Translations under genes and position numbers: made by a program
Shown here: positions 12,505 through 23,745 of the stretch, one piece after another
Position numbering within the stretch: the stretch's first letter is position 1
How the letters are laid out: every line of letters starts with the position of its first letter
NCBI GenBank assembly: GCA_034387635.1
Contig: JAOANU010000025.1
Span: 30,001 to 94,000 of the forward strand
From: Rhodosporidiobolus odoratus
Taxonomy: Eukaryota > Basidiomycota > Microbotryomycetes > Sporidiobolales > Sporidiobolaceae
Length of the DNA stretch: 64,000 nucleotides
Reading direction: 5' to 3'
Notes under the pieces: model-generated
Told to the model about the DNA's origin: nothing
Databases searched by the model: none
Seen by the model: only the letters and a program-made list of their open reading frames with translations

Positions 12505-13058
12505 TCGTGCCAGAAACGAAGAAGCGACATAGATCACTCCTCTGGAGGTGAATAACGTGCCAGCGGACGACTCCTGGCTAGTGACGGTTCAGAGACCGCA
12601 CAACAGGCAGAGCCAGCACCAGGCCCGCAAGGCCGTACGCCAACAAGCCAAGGTCGCCCAGTGCTCAGAGAAAGAAAAAAGTCCCAGCGGATCTAGATCG
12701 ACGGGGCGGCGCTACCCCTTTGACCACAGCAGCAGCAGCTTGGAGAACCGCGAAAGAAGCAGCAGCAGCAGCAGCCACGCCTCTCCCCCCTGGCATGCGT
12801 CGTAGAACATCTGCTTCAATCTTTTCCCTTTGCACCTTTTCCTCTCCTCGAAAAACTCCAGCGGAAGGAAACCAAAACAGATCATCCTCGACCGCCCCAC
12901 CAAGTTGCACCAGTCCTTCGCAGTGAAGAAAGGGAAGAGTACAAGGTTGGCGGACGCAGGAGTGTCGAGGGAACTGCGAGGGAGAGGGTCGAGAGGGAGG
13001 GAGAGGTGGGGAAGAAAAACAACAGCCGGTGCCAGGAAATCACATCTGCGGGATGCGC
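12505..13058. other. Intergenic, upstream of GLY1
   Basis: About 550 bp between the GLY1 start (12504) and the eL33 stop (13059), both minus-strand. It should contain the GLY1 promoter and the eL33 terminator. Apart from two short CAG runs I saw no coding potential or recognisable element. Confidence 0.5.
12727..12774. repeat. Two short CAG triplet runs
   Basis: Four CAG units at 12727-12738 and five at 12760-12774, separated by about 20 bp, lie in the GLY1 upstream region. They are simple-sequence repeats outside any supported exon. Confidence 0.8.
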
Positions 13059-14002
13059 TTAGACTGCAGAAAGAGGAGAGTCAGTCGGTCGGTCGAAAGG
13101 GGAGTGAAGCGGCATGAAGAAGGAGCAGGCGAAAGGAGAAGAGACGGACTCTGGGAGGGGTAGAGCATCTGCAAGTGGGGAAGTCCGGGTCAGCACGCTG
13201 CTGGAAAACGGGGAGAACGAAATGGACGACGCACGACGCGGACAGAGTGGCCGAACGACTTGGGGGGGAGGTTCTGGCGGAACTTGGCGCGGACCATGCC
13301 GTTGTTGCCGTGGGGGCGGGTGACCTTGCCCCAGATGATGCGGACCTTGGAGCCAGCAACCTCCTTCTGGGCAGTGTAGACGTACGCAACACGCTAAACA
13401 AGGAGGACCAACGAACGGGTCAGCGAGACAGCTCGGAAGACCAGGAAAGGTGCATATCTGAATCCCGGCGCCACTTTGTCCAGTCGCGTGTCTCTGCCGC
13501 GACGTCCTTAGTCTCGCATCACTGCTTCACGCCCTCACCCTGAATTGACCCGCACCGGTGAAGGATTTCGGGCAGCAATTCCCCGTGGCAGCGAGTGTCT
13601 GCGCCATCTCGCCCCCACCTCATGTCACCGCTTCACCCCTCGCCTCGCCGCTGTACTGCCAGTGTCGTGTGCTGATGTCGTTTGTAGCTGAGGAGGTGCG
13701 TGGGTGACTTACCTTGCCGAGGTAGAACTGGGCCTCTTGGGCGTTGGCGACACCCTCGATCTGAACGAGGTTGGTGTCGGTGCGCACGTTGCGCTTGCCA
13801 CGCTGCTGGCCAGTGACACGTCCGCGCGAGTAGAGACCTAGTCGAGTGGCATAGGTGATGCGGGTAGGTCGAGTATTGAGGGAAGGGAGGAATTTGACGA
13901 GGTGATGCAAGGGGATTGAGATGGCGTCGAGGGATGGGACAAGGACGTGTGAGTAGGGCTGATCGAGTAGAGTCAGCTGGAGTACTCACGGGTGGACGGC
14001 AT
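13059..14002 (-). CDS. RPL33: 60S ribosomal protein eL33 (L35a family)
   Basis: Splicing gives a protein of about 107 residues, the normal length. Exon 1 is 13 nt (13990-14002, encoding MPST plus one base). Later exons read [43 protein letters not shown], and the family hallmark [20 protein letters not shown] followed by [15 protein letters not shown] and MLYPSQ. The last intron (13064-13149) leaves a terminal coding exon of only 5 nt (13059-13063) that supplies the end of an Ile codon and TAA, giving the expected YPSxI C-terminus. Introns 1 (13838-13989, 152 nt) and 2 (13394-13712, 319 nt) are much longer than those of neighbouring genes, as is common in fungal ribosomal protein genes. eL33 sits in the large subunit near the E site. 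Confidence 0.93.
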
Positions 14003-14435
14003 GTTGCGGGATTCGAGAGAAGCAGGAAACCGAAAGACAACAGAGAGCTCGCCCTCTCGAGAATCACTTTGCTCGTCTGGTTCTCCCTCACTCCGCTCTG
14101 TATGGCTAGAGTACCTTGCTATGTGGTTCACATCTACCTCACTAGGTCACCCTACACCCTCGAATTACTCTCACAAGCTGAGGAAAAGCTTCCCCTCTAT
14201 TCCCCCTTCCTCTGCTCGCTTCGATCATCTCTACGCTACTCTCGCAAGCCTCCTAAGCCTCGGGGCAGCCCGTCAGCCGAAGCGCATCACTATCTGCTGC
14301 CCTACTCCAGCGTAAGTGCTGCAGCTTGTGAGCTTGAGTGACCCCGCGGACCTCGTCGGAAGAGCCACGACAAGCCAAGGGAGAATTACTCGTCAGCGCT
14401 CCCGTTTAACATCCTGCTGCTTGCCAGCTACCCGC
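14003..14435. promoter_or_regulatory. Divergent intergenic region, eL33 / anchored GH5
   Basis: A 433-bp interval between the eL33 start (14002, minus) and the second GH5 gene (14436, plus) must hold both promoters. Short open frames across it have no recognisable product. No clear TATA element was seen. Confidence 0.45.
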
Positions 14436-17360
14436 ATGTCCTCCTCGAAGCGCCGACGACTCTCTCCGACCTCTCCACCAGACCCTACCACCTTCTTCTC
14501 CCTCGCAGCCAACTCTCTTTCCCACGACCACCACCGCCGCTCCAATTCTCGATCGTCCGCCTCTTCCTCCAACTCTGACACAGACTCAGACGACGAATCA
14601 TCCAGCGACTCGAGCGCATCCTCTAAAACGAGCTCCAGTTCGAGCGATTCAAGCGACGCCAGCGGAGACGACAAGCATGGCTGGAAAAAGCGCCGGCGAA
14701 GACACAGAGCTGCTCGACGTAGACAGCGCCTCGAAGTGATCCTCGGGGTGGCCATCTTCCTTCTCGTAGTAGGGGCCGCCGGAGCCTACGCCTACCGACA
14801 CCTTTCGTCGGACGAAACAAGTCCCGACAACGACGATCCTTCGGAATCTTCAGGTTCTTCAAGCAAGGCTTCTTCGGGAGGAGGTAAAGCGTCTTCGTCA
14901 GGCAAGGCCACCTCGTTAGGTAAGGGATCCTCAACTTCCTCCTCGTCAGGTAAGGGAACCTCAGCTTCCTCTCATCCCGCCGGTTCAGCCACTAAAAGCG
15001 CCTCGACAGGTGGGTCAACCACGGCTGCCGCAAGCCCGCCGAAGAATTCAGTCAAGCCGACAGAAGACTCGGGGTGGTTCCCGGTGGACAAGGTACGAGG
15101 CGTCAACCTGGGAAGCCTGTTCATCTTTGAGCCAGTACCCTTTCTCCCTTTTCTGCAATCTCTCCGAGAAAAGGCTGACTCGCACTGATTACGTAGTGGA
15201 TGGCCCCGACTAGCTGGGAGAAGGTAAGCTACTACCAAGGCCTTCCAGCGGCCCTGCCACTGTTCATAGCTGACCTCGCTCACCCTCACGCAGCTCGGCT
15301 GCAAAGACTACAACTCCGAATGGCCATGCATAGAAGCCCTAGGACTCGACACGCTCCAATCAAAATTCGAAGATCACTGGTCGAGCTTCTACGGCGAAAG
15401 CGACTTTACTGACATGGCGTCCATGGGTATCAACACGGTGAGGATACCGCTTGGCTGTCAGTCGGTTCCTTCACAGCTTCTCTTCCCCGCTTGTTAGCGT
15501 CGACTTACGGGTGCTGCTGAGTCGTACAGATTGGACCGTTGATTCGCTCATCAAGGAAGGCGAGCACTTCCCGCGCAATTCGATGCCGTATGTCAAGAAA
15601 GTGCTGGGATGGGCAAAAGCTGCAGGTGCGTTGACGGCTCGCTCTCCCATTGTCCTCTCCGGTCGCGCATTTCCAACTGCGAGGTTCCTTCGCTTACCTT
15701 TCGTGGTAGGGATCTGGGTCATCCTTGATCATCACGGCGCACCGGGCAGTCAGACCAAAGGCGAGTCCTTCACGGGGCACGGTACGCTCATTCCGTTCTG
15801 TATCCTTTCCATCCATACCATGCCTCAACAACGCCATCCAAGTACAGATGTCGATACCGCCGGCTTCTTCACCAAAGATAACTACCAACGGGCGTATGAC
15901 CTTCTCACAAACTGGACGACGATGGCTCACACCGACGACGATTTCTCAACTGGTCCGTCCTTCGTTCAATCTCCCGATGCTTCCTGAACTCGGTATCAAT
16001 GAACTCTGTTGTGTATGAAGTCGTCGCAATCCAGGTAGTCAACGAACCTCTACAAGACTCCTCAACCGGTTCGTCGCCGTTAGCTCCCTCTCTCTGCCAA
16101 ACGCAACGCGCTGACCTCGTCTCGCCCTTCCGCACCGTTGCAGACATGACCTCCGTCTTCTACCCGGTCGCTCAGAAAGCGATCCGAGATGCCGAAGATA
16201 AGTTGGGTGTGCGTTGGCCGTCCCTTTCCGAACCTCGTGAAGAGGCTGACCTTCTCAAGCTATAATCGTGTTCGAGCGCACAGATCAGCTGCGATGGCGA
16301 CGATGCCAAGTGCTTGAATATACAGTGTACGCGTCACCTCTCGCCTAGTCTCGCCTGTCTATAGCTCGTCGTGACTGACTTCCTTTTTCATTTTTTTTAT
16401 TTCGCAGTTATGGACAAGGTCCGTTTTCGGTTCCTCGGTTAGGCGGACTTGACTGACTGGATATACCGTCGTACAGTCCTGGGGCTCAGGAGACCCGACT
16501 GACAAGATCGATACGTCCGACCGTCTAACGTACGACGATCATAACTGTACGTGTCATCTGCTCCCTCCTTCCAGTCGGACCGCTGGACTGACCGTTGATA
16601 TGCTCGCTTCAACTCTCTAATCCTTTGCTTCTCAGATGCACAGTGGATCGTCTCTGACAGTGACCAAACCCGCGATGGCTATCTAAAATACCTGTGCACA
16701 AACACTCGCTCCAGTTCGTCGCCTCCTCCTTCTCCCGAGTTCCGTCAACCGCCTGACCCGTACCGTCACGTTGTCTCGACGTGTAGCCGACATGGCCCCC
16801 GTGGTAGTCGGAGAATGGAGTCTCTCGACCATAGGCGGGTGAGCAAGAACTGTTCCCTCCTGCCCTCTCCTCTCTCATTCTGACCGAGTCAGCTAATCCC
16901 TTCGTAACGCTGGTCCAGTGGCGAACTCGATCCCTCCTCTGATGGCGCCAAAGAGTTCTTTCAAAAATTTGCAGCTGCTCAAATCTTGGCGGCAGAGAAA
17001 TCGGCGTGCGGTTTTTTCCCGGCCCCTCTGGCACCTTTTCCTTTCCTTCTCTTCGACGCACATCGCACCGTTAGGTCAATGCCCCGGCCTTGACCCTGTT
17101 ACTGACCTAGGCTGTTGATGCATGTGCAGAGGACAAGTCTTTTGGAGCTGGAAAACCGAAATCAATTCGCCAAATTGGGGATATCGAGTACGTCTCCCTT
17201 CTTTCCCCCTTTCCCTTTCCCTCCCCTTCTCTCAGTACCTGCTCGTCTCCAGGGTGTACTGACGACAGAATGAACCCACTCACAGGACGCAGTCGAAGCC
17301 GGCTGGATTCCCAAAGACCTGTCAACGCTCGATAAGACGGTCTGCGATCCTTACAAGTAG
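14436..17360 (+). CDS. Membrane-anchored GH5 exo-beta-1,3-glucanase
   Basis: The N-terminus is cytosolic-looking (MSSSKRRRLSP, then a Ser/Asp-rich stretch and a basic cluster WKKRRRRHRAARRRQR), followed by one transmembrane helix (LEVILGVAIFLLVVGAAGAY) and a Ser/Gly/Lys-rich stalk, a type II membrane protein like Aspergillus ExgD. The catalytic domain follows: WFPVDKVRGVNLGSLFIFEP, WMAPTSWEK (27-nt exon), MASMGINTVRIPLG, WVILDHHGAPGSQT, acid/base VVNEP (about 16040) and nucleophile GEWSLSTIGG (about 16810), ending VCDPYK. It contains an 11-nt micro-exon at 16408-16418. An exo-glucanase tethered at the plasma membrane probably trims wall beta-1,3-glucan. The ATG at 14436 is preferred over one at 14316, which lacks a sensible N-terminus. 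Confidence 0.88.
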
Positions 17361-18132
17361 ACTCGTAGGCTACTTGACCAAATGTCAGCTGCACCACAGC
17401 AGTTGCTTCCTTTTGGTGCCATGTGAGCAATCAGGACAGGTTGGACACAAACCCTTTGCGGCCTCAAAAGGGGAGCGAAGGAGCGGCTATGCATGCTGTG
17501 TTTCCCTTGCAGCTGTGTCTGTGTGACATGCTGCTAGCTATAGCCAGGTCGGGACGAGAGAACAGGTCAAAGTGACTGGACGACCAGGCTGAATCGTAAG
17601 ACGCTCTCTCGACGTTGCAAAAGTAGGGCGCGGAACCGGACGAGGTATCGAAAGGAATTAGGGGCAGAAAGGAATTAGGGACAAGGGAGCCAGAAGAGAA
17701 GAAGAAAGGAAGGACAGAAAGAAAGAGAGCGGAGTAAAAAGAGGCTAGGGGGGGGGGGGGGGACAACGGGGTATCGAAAGGGAGAAAAGAGAGAGAGACT
17801 TCTGGGGGAATTACTGTAAGGGAGCGTAGAAATGGGTATCTTGCGAAGACGAGCAGAGGACGAGACGAGGAGCGAAGGGCTGAGGTCCGAGGCTGATTGG
17901 AAAGTGGAAAAGGAAAGGCGAGGGAAAAGGAAGCGGTATAACTATTTGCTGGTGCGCGCGAATGTCCACTGGCGCCTCGCTCAATGGGAACGCGCGAAGT
18001 TTGTGGAGCGAGTAAAGGACGAGGAAACGGAGAGAAAGGATATGAAGCGAAAGAGGAGGGGAACAAAGGGAGAAACGGCGATATGAACATACGGTGCTAG
18101 GAAGGAAAGCCAGAGGCGTGGGATGAGGCAGA
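17361..18132. other. Convergent intergenic region with purine-rich repeats
   Basis: This lies between the stops of the anchored GH5 gene and the RhoGAP gene. From about 17640 to 17830 the plus strand is strongly purine-rich. AAAGGAATTAGGG occurs at 17651-17663 and 17668-17680; GGTATCGAAAGG occurs at about 17643 and 17770. A run of 15 G is at 17748-17762. The long minus-strand open frame across it is low-complexity Ser/Pro/Phe sequence and is not accepted as a gene. Confidence 0.6.
17748..17762. repeat. Poly-G run (15 G)
   Basis: An uninterrupted G15 tract sits inside a long polypurine segment between two convergent genes. Such tracts can form non-B DNA and are prone to length change; no function is evident. 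Confidence 0.85.
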
Positions 18133-20179
18133 CTATCGCCCCGCCTCAGCAGCCGCCGCTGCAGCTGCCATCCCGTCGGGCGTCAAACTCCGTCGTTTCC
18201 CCCTCACGAACCCCAATAAACCGCCTCTAGCCAAATGACCCTGCGCAGCCTGTGCTCCCTCTGAGCCGCTTGTTGCAGGGACAGCGAGTGCCGGAGCCGA
18301 CGAAGGAGAAGGGGAAGGGGAAGGTAAACTTGCATCGGCCGATTTGCGAGGTTTCTTGCTTTGCGATGGTCGATGACCTAATTGGGGAGAGCGGTCTGCG
18401 GGGTTTGGAGGGGCAAGGGTTGCCGAGGTTGTTGCGGGAGGGGTGGAGAAAGCTTTGATGGAGGGGGGGTTAGGGGAGGAAGTGGCGGATGCACCGGGCG
18501 ATGCTGCGCGGGCGATAGAGCACGAGGTCAGCCAAGACGAACGCCGAAAATGGATAGAACGGCAATGAGACTTACGCGAACCTTCCAACCCTTCTCCCCT
18601 CCCTTTTCGCTTCCCCGTCGAACTCCCCCAAGTCTTGCTCCTCTTAATCTTCCCCCCATCCCTCGAGTCATGACTCTTCCTCAACCGTCTCCGTTCCACG
18701 CTCTTCTCGCTCCCTCTTCGAGCCAGATCCGCCCCACTAAGCTTCTCTCCTCCCCCTGTCCCTGCCGTTGCTGCTGCTGCTGCTGCTTCGAACGGTGTCG
18801 AAGAAGTACTCGCTACGGGCTGATGTTGCGCTGCTGCCACCGCCGCCGCCGATCCAGCTGCCGCCGAAGGAGGGAAGAACGGCTGGGTATAAGGACCTGG
18901 CGCACGGGGCGAAGGAGGTCCCGCCGTGACACCCTTAGTCTTCTGCCGTTCCTCGTCGATAGGCGGTTCAAGGTCGAGCATGAACGCCGCTTGGTGTTCG
19001 ATGAGGAACTCGAGTACTTCTTTACCCCTTCCGTGTTCGCCGGCTTGTTCTTGCGCACCTGGTCCTCCTCCTCCTGCTCCACTCCCGCTAAAAGGCAGTC
19101 GACCTTCCACAAATCCGGGGAAGCCGAGAAGAGCATTACTTCCCGCTCCTCGGGGAGAGACGAGGCCCGGTTGAAAGACAACGGCGAGGTTGGAGGCGGT
19201 CATGAGGTTCTTGGCGCTGCAGCGGGCAAAGACGGAGAGGAAATCGAGGAGGTACAAGAGGAGGTATTTGGAGGCGGGAGGGAGTAGGGCGATTAGGTCG
19301 CGGTAGGCTGCTATAGAGGTCTCGACGGGTTGAGGTTGTTCTGCAAGAAAAGACTGTCAATGCAGGGGCAGACCTCAGGTTGTGCCGAAATCGCGCACGA
19401 AGGACAGCGGTGAAGTCGAGATACAGTCCAGCAGGAATGACAGGATCCTGCAAATGAATCGCGTAAGTACTAGGCTTCCGAGAAGTCGAGGAATCGAAAA
19501 AGGCACACACCGGTAACGAGTTCAGATACCGCCTCAACACACTCGCCGCATCGTGCACCGAGTATCCCGTCCAGTCCAAGCTCTTGCCGTATATTGGCGG
19601 TTCGTCAAACACGGCTTGAAGCTGGTTGATGCGTTTGTTTGAGCCGGAGACACGGAAGATTCCTTCGGTTTGGGTGGCTGATCGGGGCGAGGACAGAGTG
19701 AAATGATGCAGTGTGTGCGGACGGGGTACAACGGAGTGTGAGCGATACCCCGCCAGGAAGCGAGGGGAGTTAAGCGCACCTGCCTCCTTCAACCACATGC
19801 CGCACTTGGCGACGGCGATTGGAACGTAGCCATAGATGGTCGGTACACCGTCACTGTATGCAAAATAGAGGTCAGCACAGCCTAGGCAGAACGAGACGAG
19901 TGAAGAAGGAGGAACGTACGGTCCAGCAGTTGAAATAGCAACCGAAGCATACTGTAGACTCTGTTCGAGGCTAACTCCAAACACCCTACCCTGACCATCC
20001 TTGCCCGTTTCCAATCCCCTGCCCGGTGGAATGTAAGCAGGTAACGACCTTGAAGTGGTTGGAGTGGGTTGTTTGGACCGAGACGAGTTGTCAGATGAAG
20101 TCGGAGGATGGGAGTGTTGACGTTTGAAGGCGCGCCACCACTTCTTGAGTCCTGCTGGAGTTGGAGGAGATTCTTCCAT
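18133..20179 (-). CDS. Rho GTPase-activating protein, Sac7/Bag7-like
   Basis: After MEESPPTPAGLKKWWRAFKR the RhoGAP domain begins at VFGVSLEQSLQYASVAIS and continues through IYGYVPIAVAKCGMWLKEAG, the arginine finger GIFRVSGSNKRINQLQ, and SVHDAASVLRRYLNSLPDPV. An exon further on gives YLLLYLLDFLSVFARCSAKN and NLMTASNLAVVFQPGL. This block order matches yeast Sac7/Bag7, which inactivate Rho1 and so damp cell-wall synthesis and actin signalling. The remainder is a disordered Pro/Ser/Ala tail with basic patches (GLLGFVRGKRRS) ending at 18133. There are about five introns. The RhoGAP call is secure; Rho1 as target is inferred from the family. Confidence 0.9.
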
Positions 20180-20516
20180 CCTGTACCCAGTTCAATCGAG
20201 TTGAGATTGAACGAAAGAAGGGGTGAGGAGAGATCAAACTGGGAGAGGGACAGTCGAGCAAGCCGGGACGGGAGTGAGTCGGGTGCTAGGGACTGGAGAG
20301 CTGCTCGGATAACCTGTAATCCTGTTGGTAGCGCGGTAGACTCGAGTCGACGACCACCACCTCGGAACTTGCAAAGTGACGCTTTCTTTTCTCCCCCCTC
20401 CTTTTCAGATGGACCACGCACCGCAGGAGATACAACAGCATATGCAACTCCTCCTCTCACCCTCAACAATGCATCAAGCGACAGAATACCCTACATTCCT
20501 TCCCTCCCTCTTCATC
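20180..20516. other. Intergenic, RhoGAP upstream / permease downstream
   Basis: A 337-bp interval between the RhoGAP start (20179) and the permease stop (20517), both minus-strand. It should carry the RhoGAP promoter and the permease terminator. Nothing else was recognised. Confidence 0.45.
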
Positions 20517-23500
20517 TCAATCCCCGATGACCCTAACCCCCGCCAACTCTCTCACCCCAAACTCCTTCTCCTCCTTCCATCGCTCAGAGGGGCACCCCAT
20601 GAAGCACCGGGCGACGTTGATCCCGAGTCTCTGGGCGAGAGCGTGGACGTAGCGCGGTGAGAAAGGCGCTTGGAGGAATATCAGGTCGATCGTGATCGAG
20701 GGAAAGGCTTCGTCCAGAACTGTACGGGAAGCACTGTATGTCAGTGCCCCGAAACTGTCGTGTCGGATGAATAGCGGGGAAGAAAAGGACAGTACGCACT
20801 TTGAAAGTTAGCCTCCAACTCTGACGGAATCTCATCCACGCCACTCTCAGCCGTCCCAACCTGCGGCGTCTCATCCCCATTCGCTCTACCCTTCGCTGGG
20901 TGACCACTCTCTCCATTCACCACTTCCTCCTTCTTCCTCCCTCCCTGAGCCGACGGGGTACTCCGCTCCCCACCGTAAAAATGCACCAACTTGATCCGAT
21001 CCGTTTCTTCATTCCTCGCAACGTACGAGATGCGTTGAAAGAGGGTATTGATCTGCGCGCACAGTTTCGTAGTGAGCAACCTCGGCCCGAAACTGCCAAC
21101 CTCGACCCACTCGGACTAGCGGAAACGAACTGCGAGGAAAAAAAAGGACGAGAGGGGAAGACTTGAAGAAGCTTGGACGCACCTCATCCCCCTTGATAAA
21201 CAAAACCACCGCCCTCCCCACCCTAGCCCCCTTCATCCACCCCACACACCTCTCCGCCCCCTTTCTCCACCCAATCCCATACTCAAAAACCCACCACCCG
21301 CACCTAACCCACGTCCCTATCCGTGCCGCAGCGAGGATCAGCACGAGAATAGCGAGACCGTAAGCGGCAAAGTAACCTAGGCTGGTAGGTTGGGTGTAGA
21401 TTACGCCGGCTAGGAGGGTGAGGGAGAGGAGGAGGGTGAAGAGGATTAGGAGGAAGGGGGTGGGATGGCCTGAGGAGGTGGGGAGGGTGGGACGGTTGTA
21501 ACGCTGGATTAGGAGGACGATGGGATAGAGAGTCATAACAAAGAGGAAGACGAGGGCGAACCTGTTCCGCGAACGGGAAAAAAAAAAAAAAAACGAGCCG
21601 AATTCAGTATCGTTTACAAGGAAGAAGGAGAGCGAGAAAAAGGAAAAGAACGACGAACATGTTGCTGACTACGCTCAGGCTGTTACCGCTACTTGTGTAG
21701 ACGATGATACAAAGTGCGGCGAAGAGAACCACGACGAAGGGCGGAGTTCCGGTGAACCGCATCGGCTTGAGCAAGGAAAGGGGAAGGTAGCCGTCTAGGG
21801 AAAGACGCTGAAAAAGCGCGAGCGCCGAGATGAGGCCTGTCGTAAGAAGCGTCACATTCAAGTGCATGTCCGGGTAGCAGAAAAAGAGAAAAAAACGGAG
21901 AACAGAAATTGAAGGAGAACGCACCTGCAAGTACCGTCGCTGACAAGATGAGAACCGCATCAACCGTCACCAACACGCCCAACCACCTCCCCGCACTAAC
22001 CCTCCCCACCTCACTCAAGACACTAACATTCCCCAAAATCCCCTCCACAGGCAACACAGCAAAAACGGCCAACAACAACGGAGCATTGATACAGACAGCA
22101 ATAATCTGTAGGCTCCTCAGAACGGTGGGGTAGATGTTGGGTTGAGGTCGGAGGGAGGTTATGTAGTCTGGGGCGGTCTCGAACCCGGTTACGCCGAGGA
22201 ATGCTATGCAAATGCCTTGGCAGATTGAACGGATGATGGCTGAGGCGGAGGGGAGTTGGTTCGTGGTCCAGTTAGTCGCTAGGGTGGAATTGCCGTGTTT
22301 GCCCCAGTGGACGGCGGCTGAGACGATGAGGACCGAGAGGGTTGCGAGCTGCAGAGAAGGGAGGGAAGGTCAAACCTAGCCTTTTGAAGCCTGGTTGAAA
22401 AAGCAAAGAAAGCGCACATGAATTCCCAGCGTAATCAGCGTGACGCTCGCCCCACCCCTGACTCCGACCAACCCTACGAGAGCGATTCCGAGGATCAGCA
22501 CGATCGTCAACCAAGTCTCCCCGCCCGCTACACCTTGATCGGCGATATAGCTTGCGGCGGTAGCAGCTGCAACGACCGAGGTGGCGATGTCATCTAACAG
22601 CGTGAGAGCGGCTGCGACGAGTGCCCAGGAAGCAGTGGAGGAAGAGTTGAGGCTGCGTGGGGCGGAGTCAGTCAGCGAGTCGACAAGGAAGGAGGAGCAA
22701 GAAAGGACGGACAGATACGCATAGTTTGCACCAGATATTGGAAGTGACGAAGCGAGCTCGGTCATGATGGGTCGCCAGAACGAGAGAAGAAGTGTCGCAA
22801 CGAGGAGGGAGATGGGCGAGCTGCCAAGAAGAATCCGAATGAGCGGAAGATAGGAAACTGGCGCGGGGCTGTGACGTACTAGACACTCGCAACGGCGACC
22901 AGAGCCGGGAAGGCATATAGCGGACTGCCAGCAACAGCCACTCCCGCTACACCGCTTGCGAGCCTGTGCATCAAGACAAAGAAAGTCCTGATCAGCCCAT
23001 GTCCACTGCAGGGAAAGGATTGAAACGAGTCTTCGTAACGCACCAAGGTCCCAAAGCCCCCTCCCCATCCCTCTTCATCTCCTCCTCCCTCCTCCTCTCC
23101 GCTTTTTCCACCTCCTCCTCACTCAACTCCAAGTAGCTCATAGACCCCCAGCCCGCAAACTGCCAAGCATGCGCCAGTTTAGGTGGAGATTTGTCGCTGC
23201 TTGAGTAGGGAAGTCCATTGTCGTCGGGGTTGGCATGGTCGGTGGTCGAGGCGGAGGAGGGCTGGCGGGCGACGGTTGGAGGATAGGACGCGGGAGAGCG
23301 AGAACGGGAGGGCGCGAGGAGATTACGCGGGAGTTTGAGGGTGTTGGACTGCGCACGAACACCTGTATGTTTGAAAAGGAAGAAAAAGGTCAATCCGGCG
23401 CCGAGGACAGCAAGGCAGAGAAGTAAAAGTAGAGAGAGACGTACGTTGTCTCCTAGTGATCTCGAAGAACTCGCTCTGAGCATAACTGGGCGCATTGCTT

Positions 23501-23745
23501 CCCCTTCTCCTCCTTCGCTGTCTGATCCCATCCCCTCCATCCTCGTCACCGCTAGCCATGGGTAGTATCTCGGCTATATCTCCTTCCTGTTCTATGTATA
23601 CGTTGCCAGTGGGTGTATCATCTTGAGATTTTCGAGGTGAGTTATCCGTGTTGTCCTCAATTTGGCGAGATGAAGTCGACGCGATTGGGTCGGGACGCTG
23701 CAAAGGACCATCGGTTGAGGGCAAAGAGGACGCTGATGGCGCCAT
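20517..23745 (-). CDS. APC-superfamily amino acid permease-like transporter
   Basis: The protein starts MAPSASSLPSTDGPLQRPDP, with a long hydrophilic N-terminal tail containing an Arg run (RQRRRRRG). About a dozen hydrophobic helices follow, for example VAGSPLYAFPALVAVASVY, ISLLVATLLLSFWRP, SLPISGANYAYL, WLTIVLILGIALVGLVGV and GICIAFLGVTGFETAPDYI, then LISALALFQRLSLDGYLP and LLILFTLLLSLTLLAGVIY. The glycine-rich first helix and LGVTGFE segment fit the APC fold. A cytosolic C-terminal region (INTLFQRISYVARNEETDRI, VHFYGG, YVHALAQRLGINVARCFMGC) ends VRVIGD at 20517. The last exon has no internal start and is identified from frame continuity. The substrate is not determinable; amino acid or polyamine transport is the family expectation. 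Poly-T tracts occur in one intron (21578-21593). Confidence 0.8.

Noticed and set aside
13394..13712. C/D-box snoRNA in the second eL33 intron
   Set aside because: The C-box match is imperfect, no terminal stem was found, and no antisense guide could be supported.
17464..18090. Minus-strand open frame of 208 codons
   Set aside because: It is low-complexity Ser/Pro/Phe sequence complementary to a polypurine tract, has no domain, and lies between two convergent genes.
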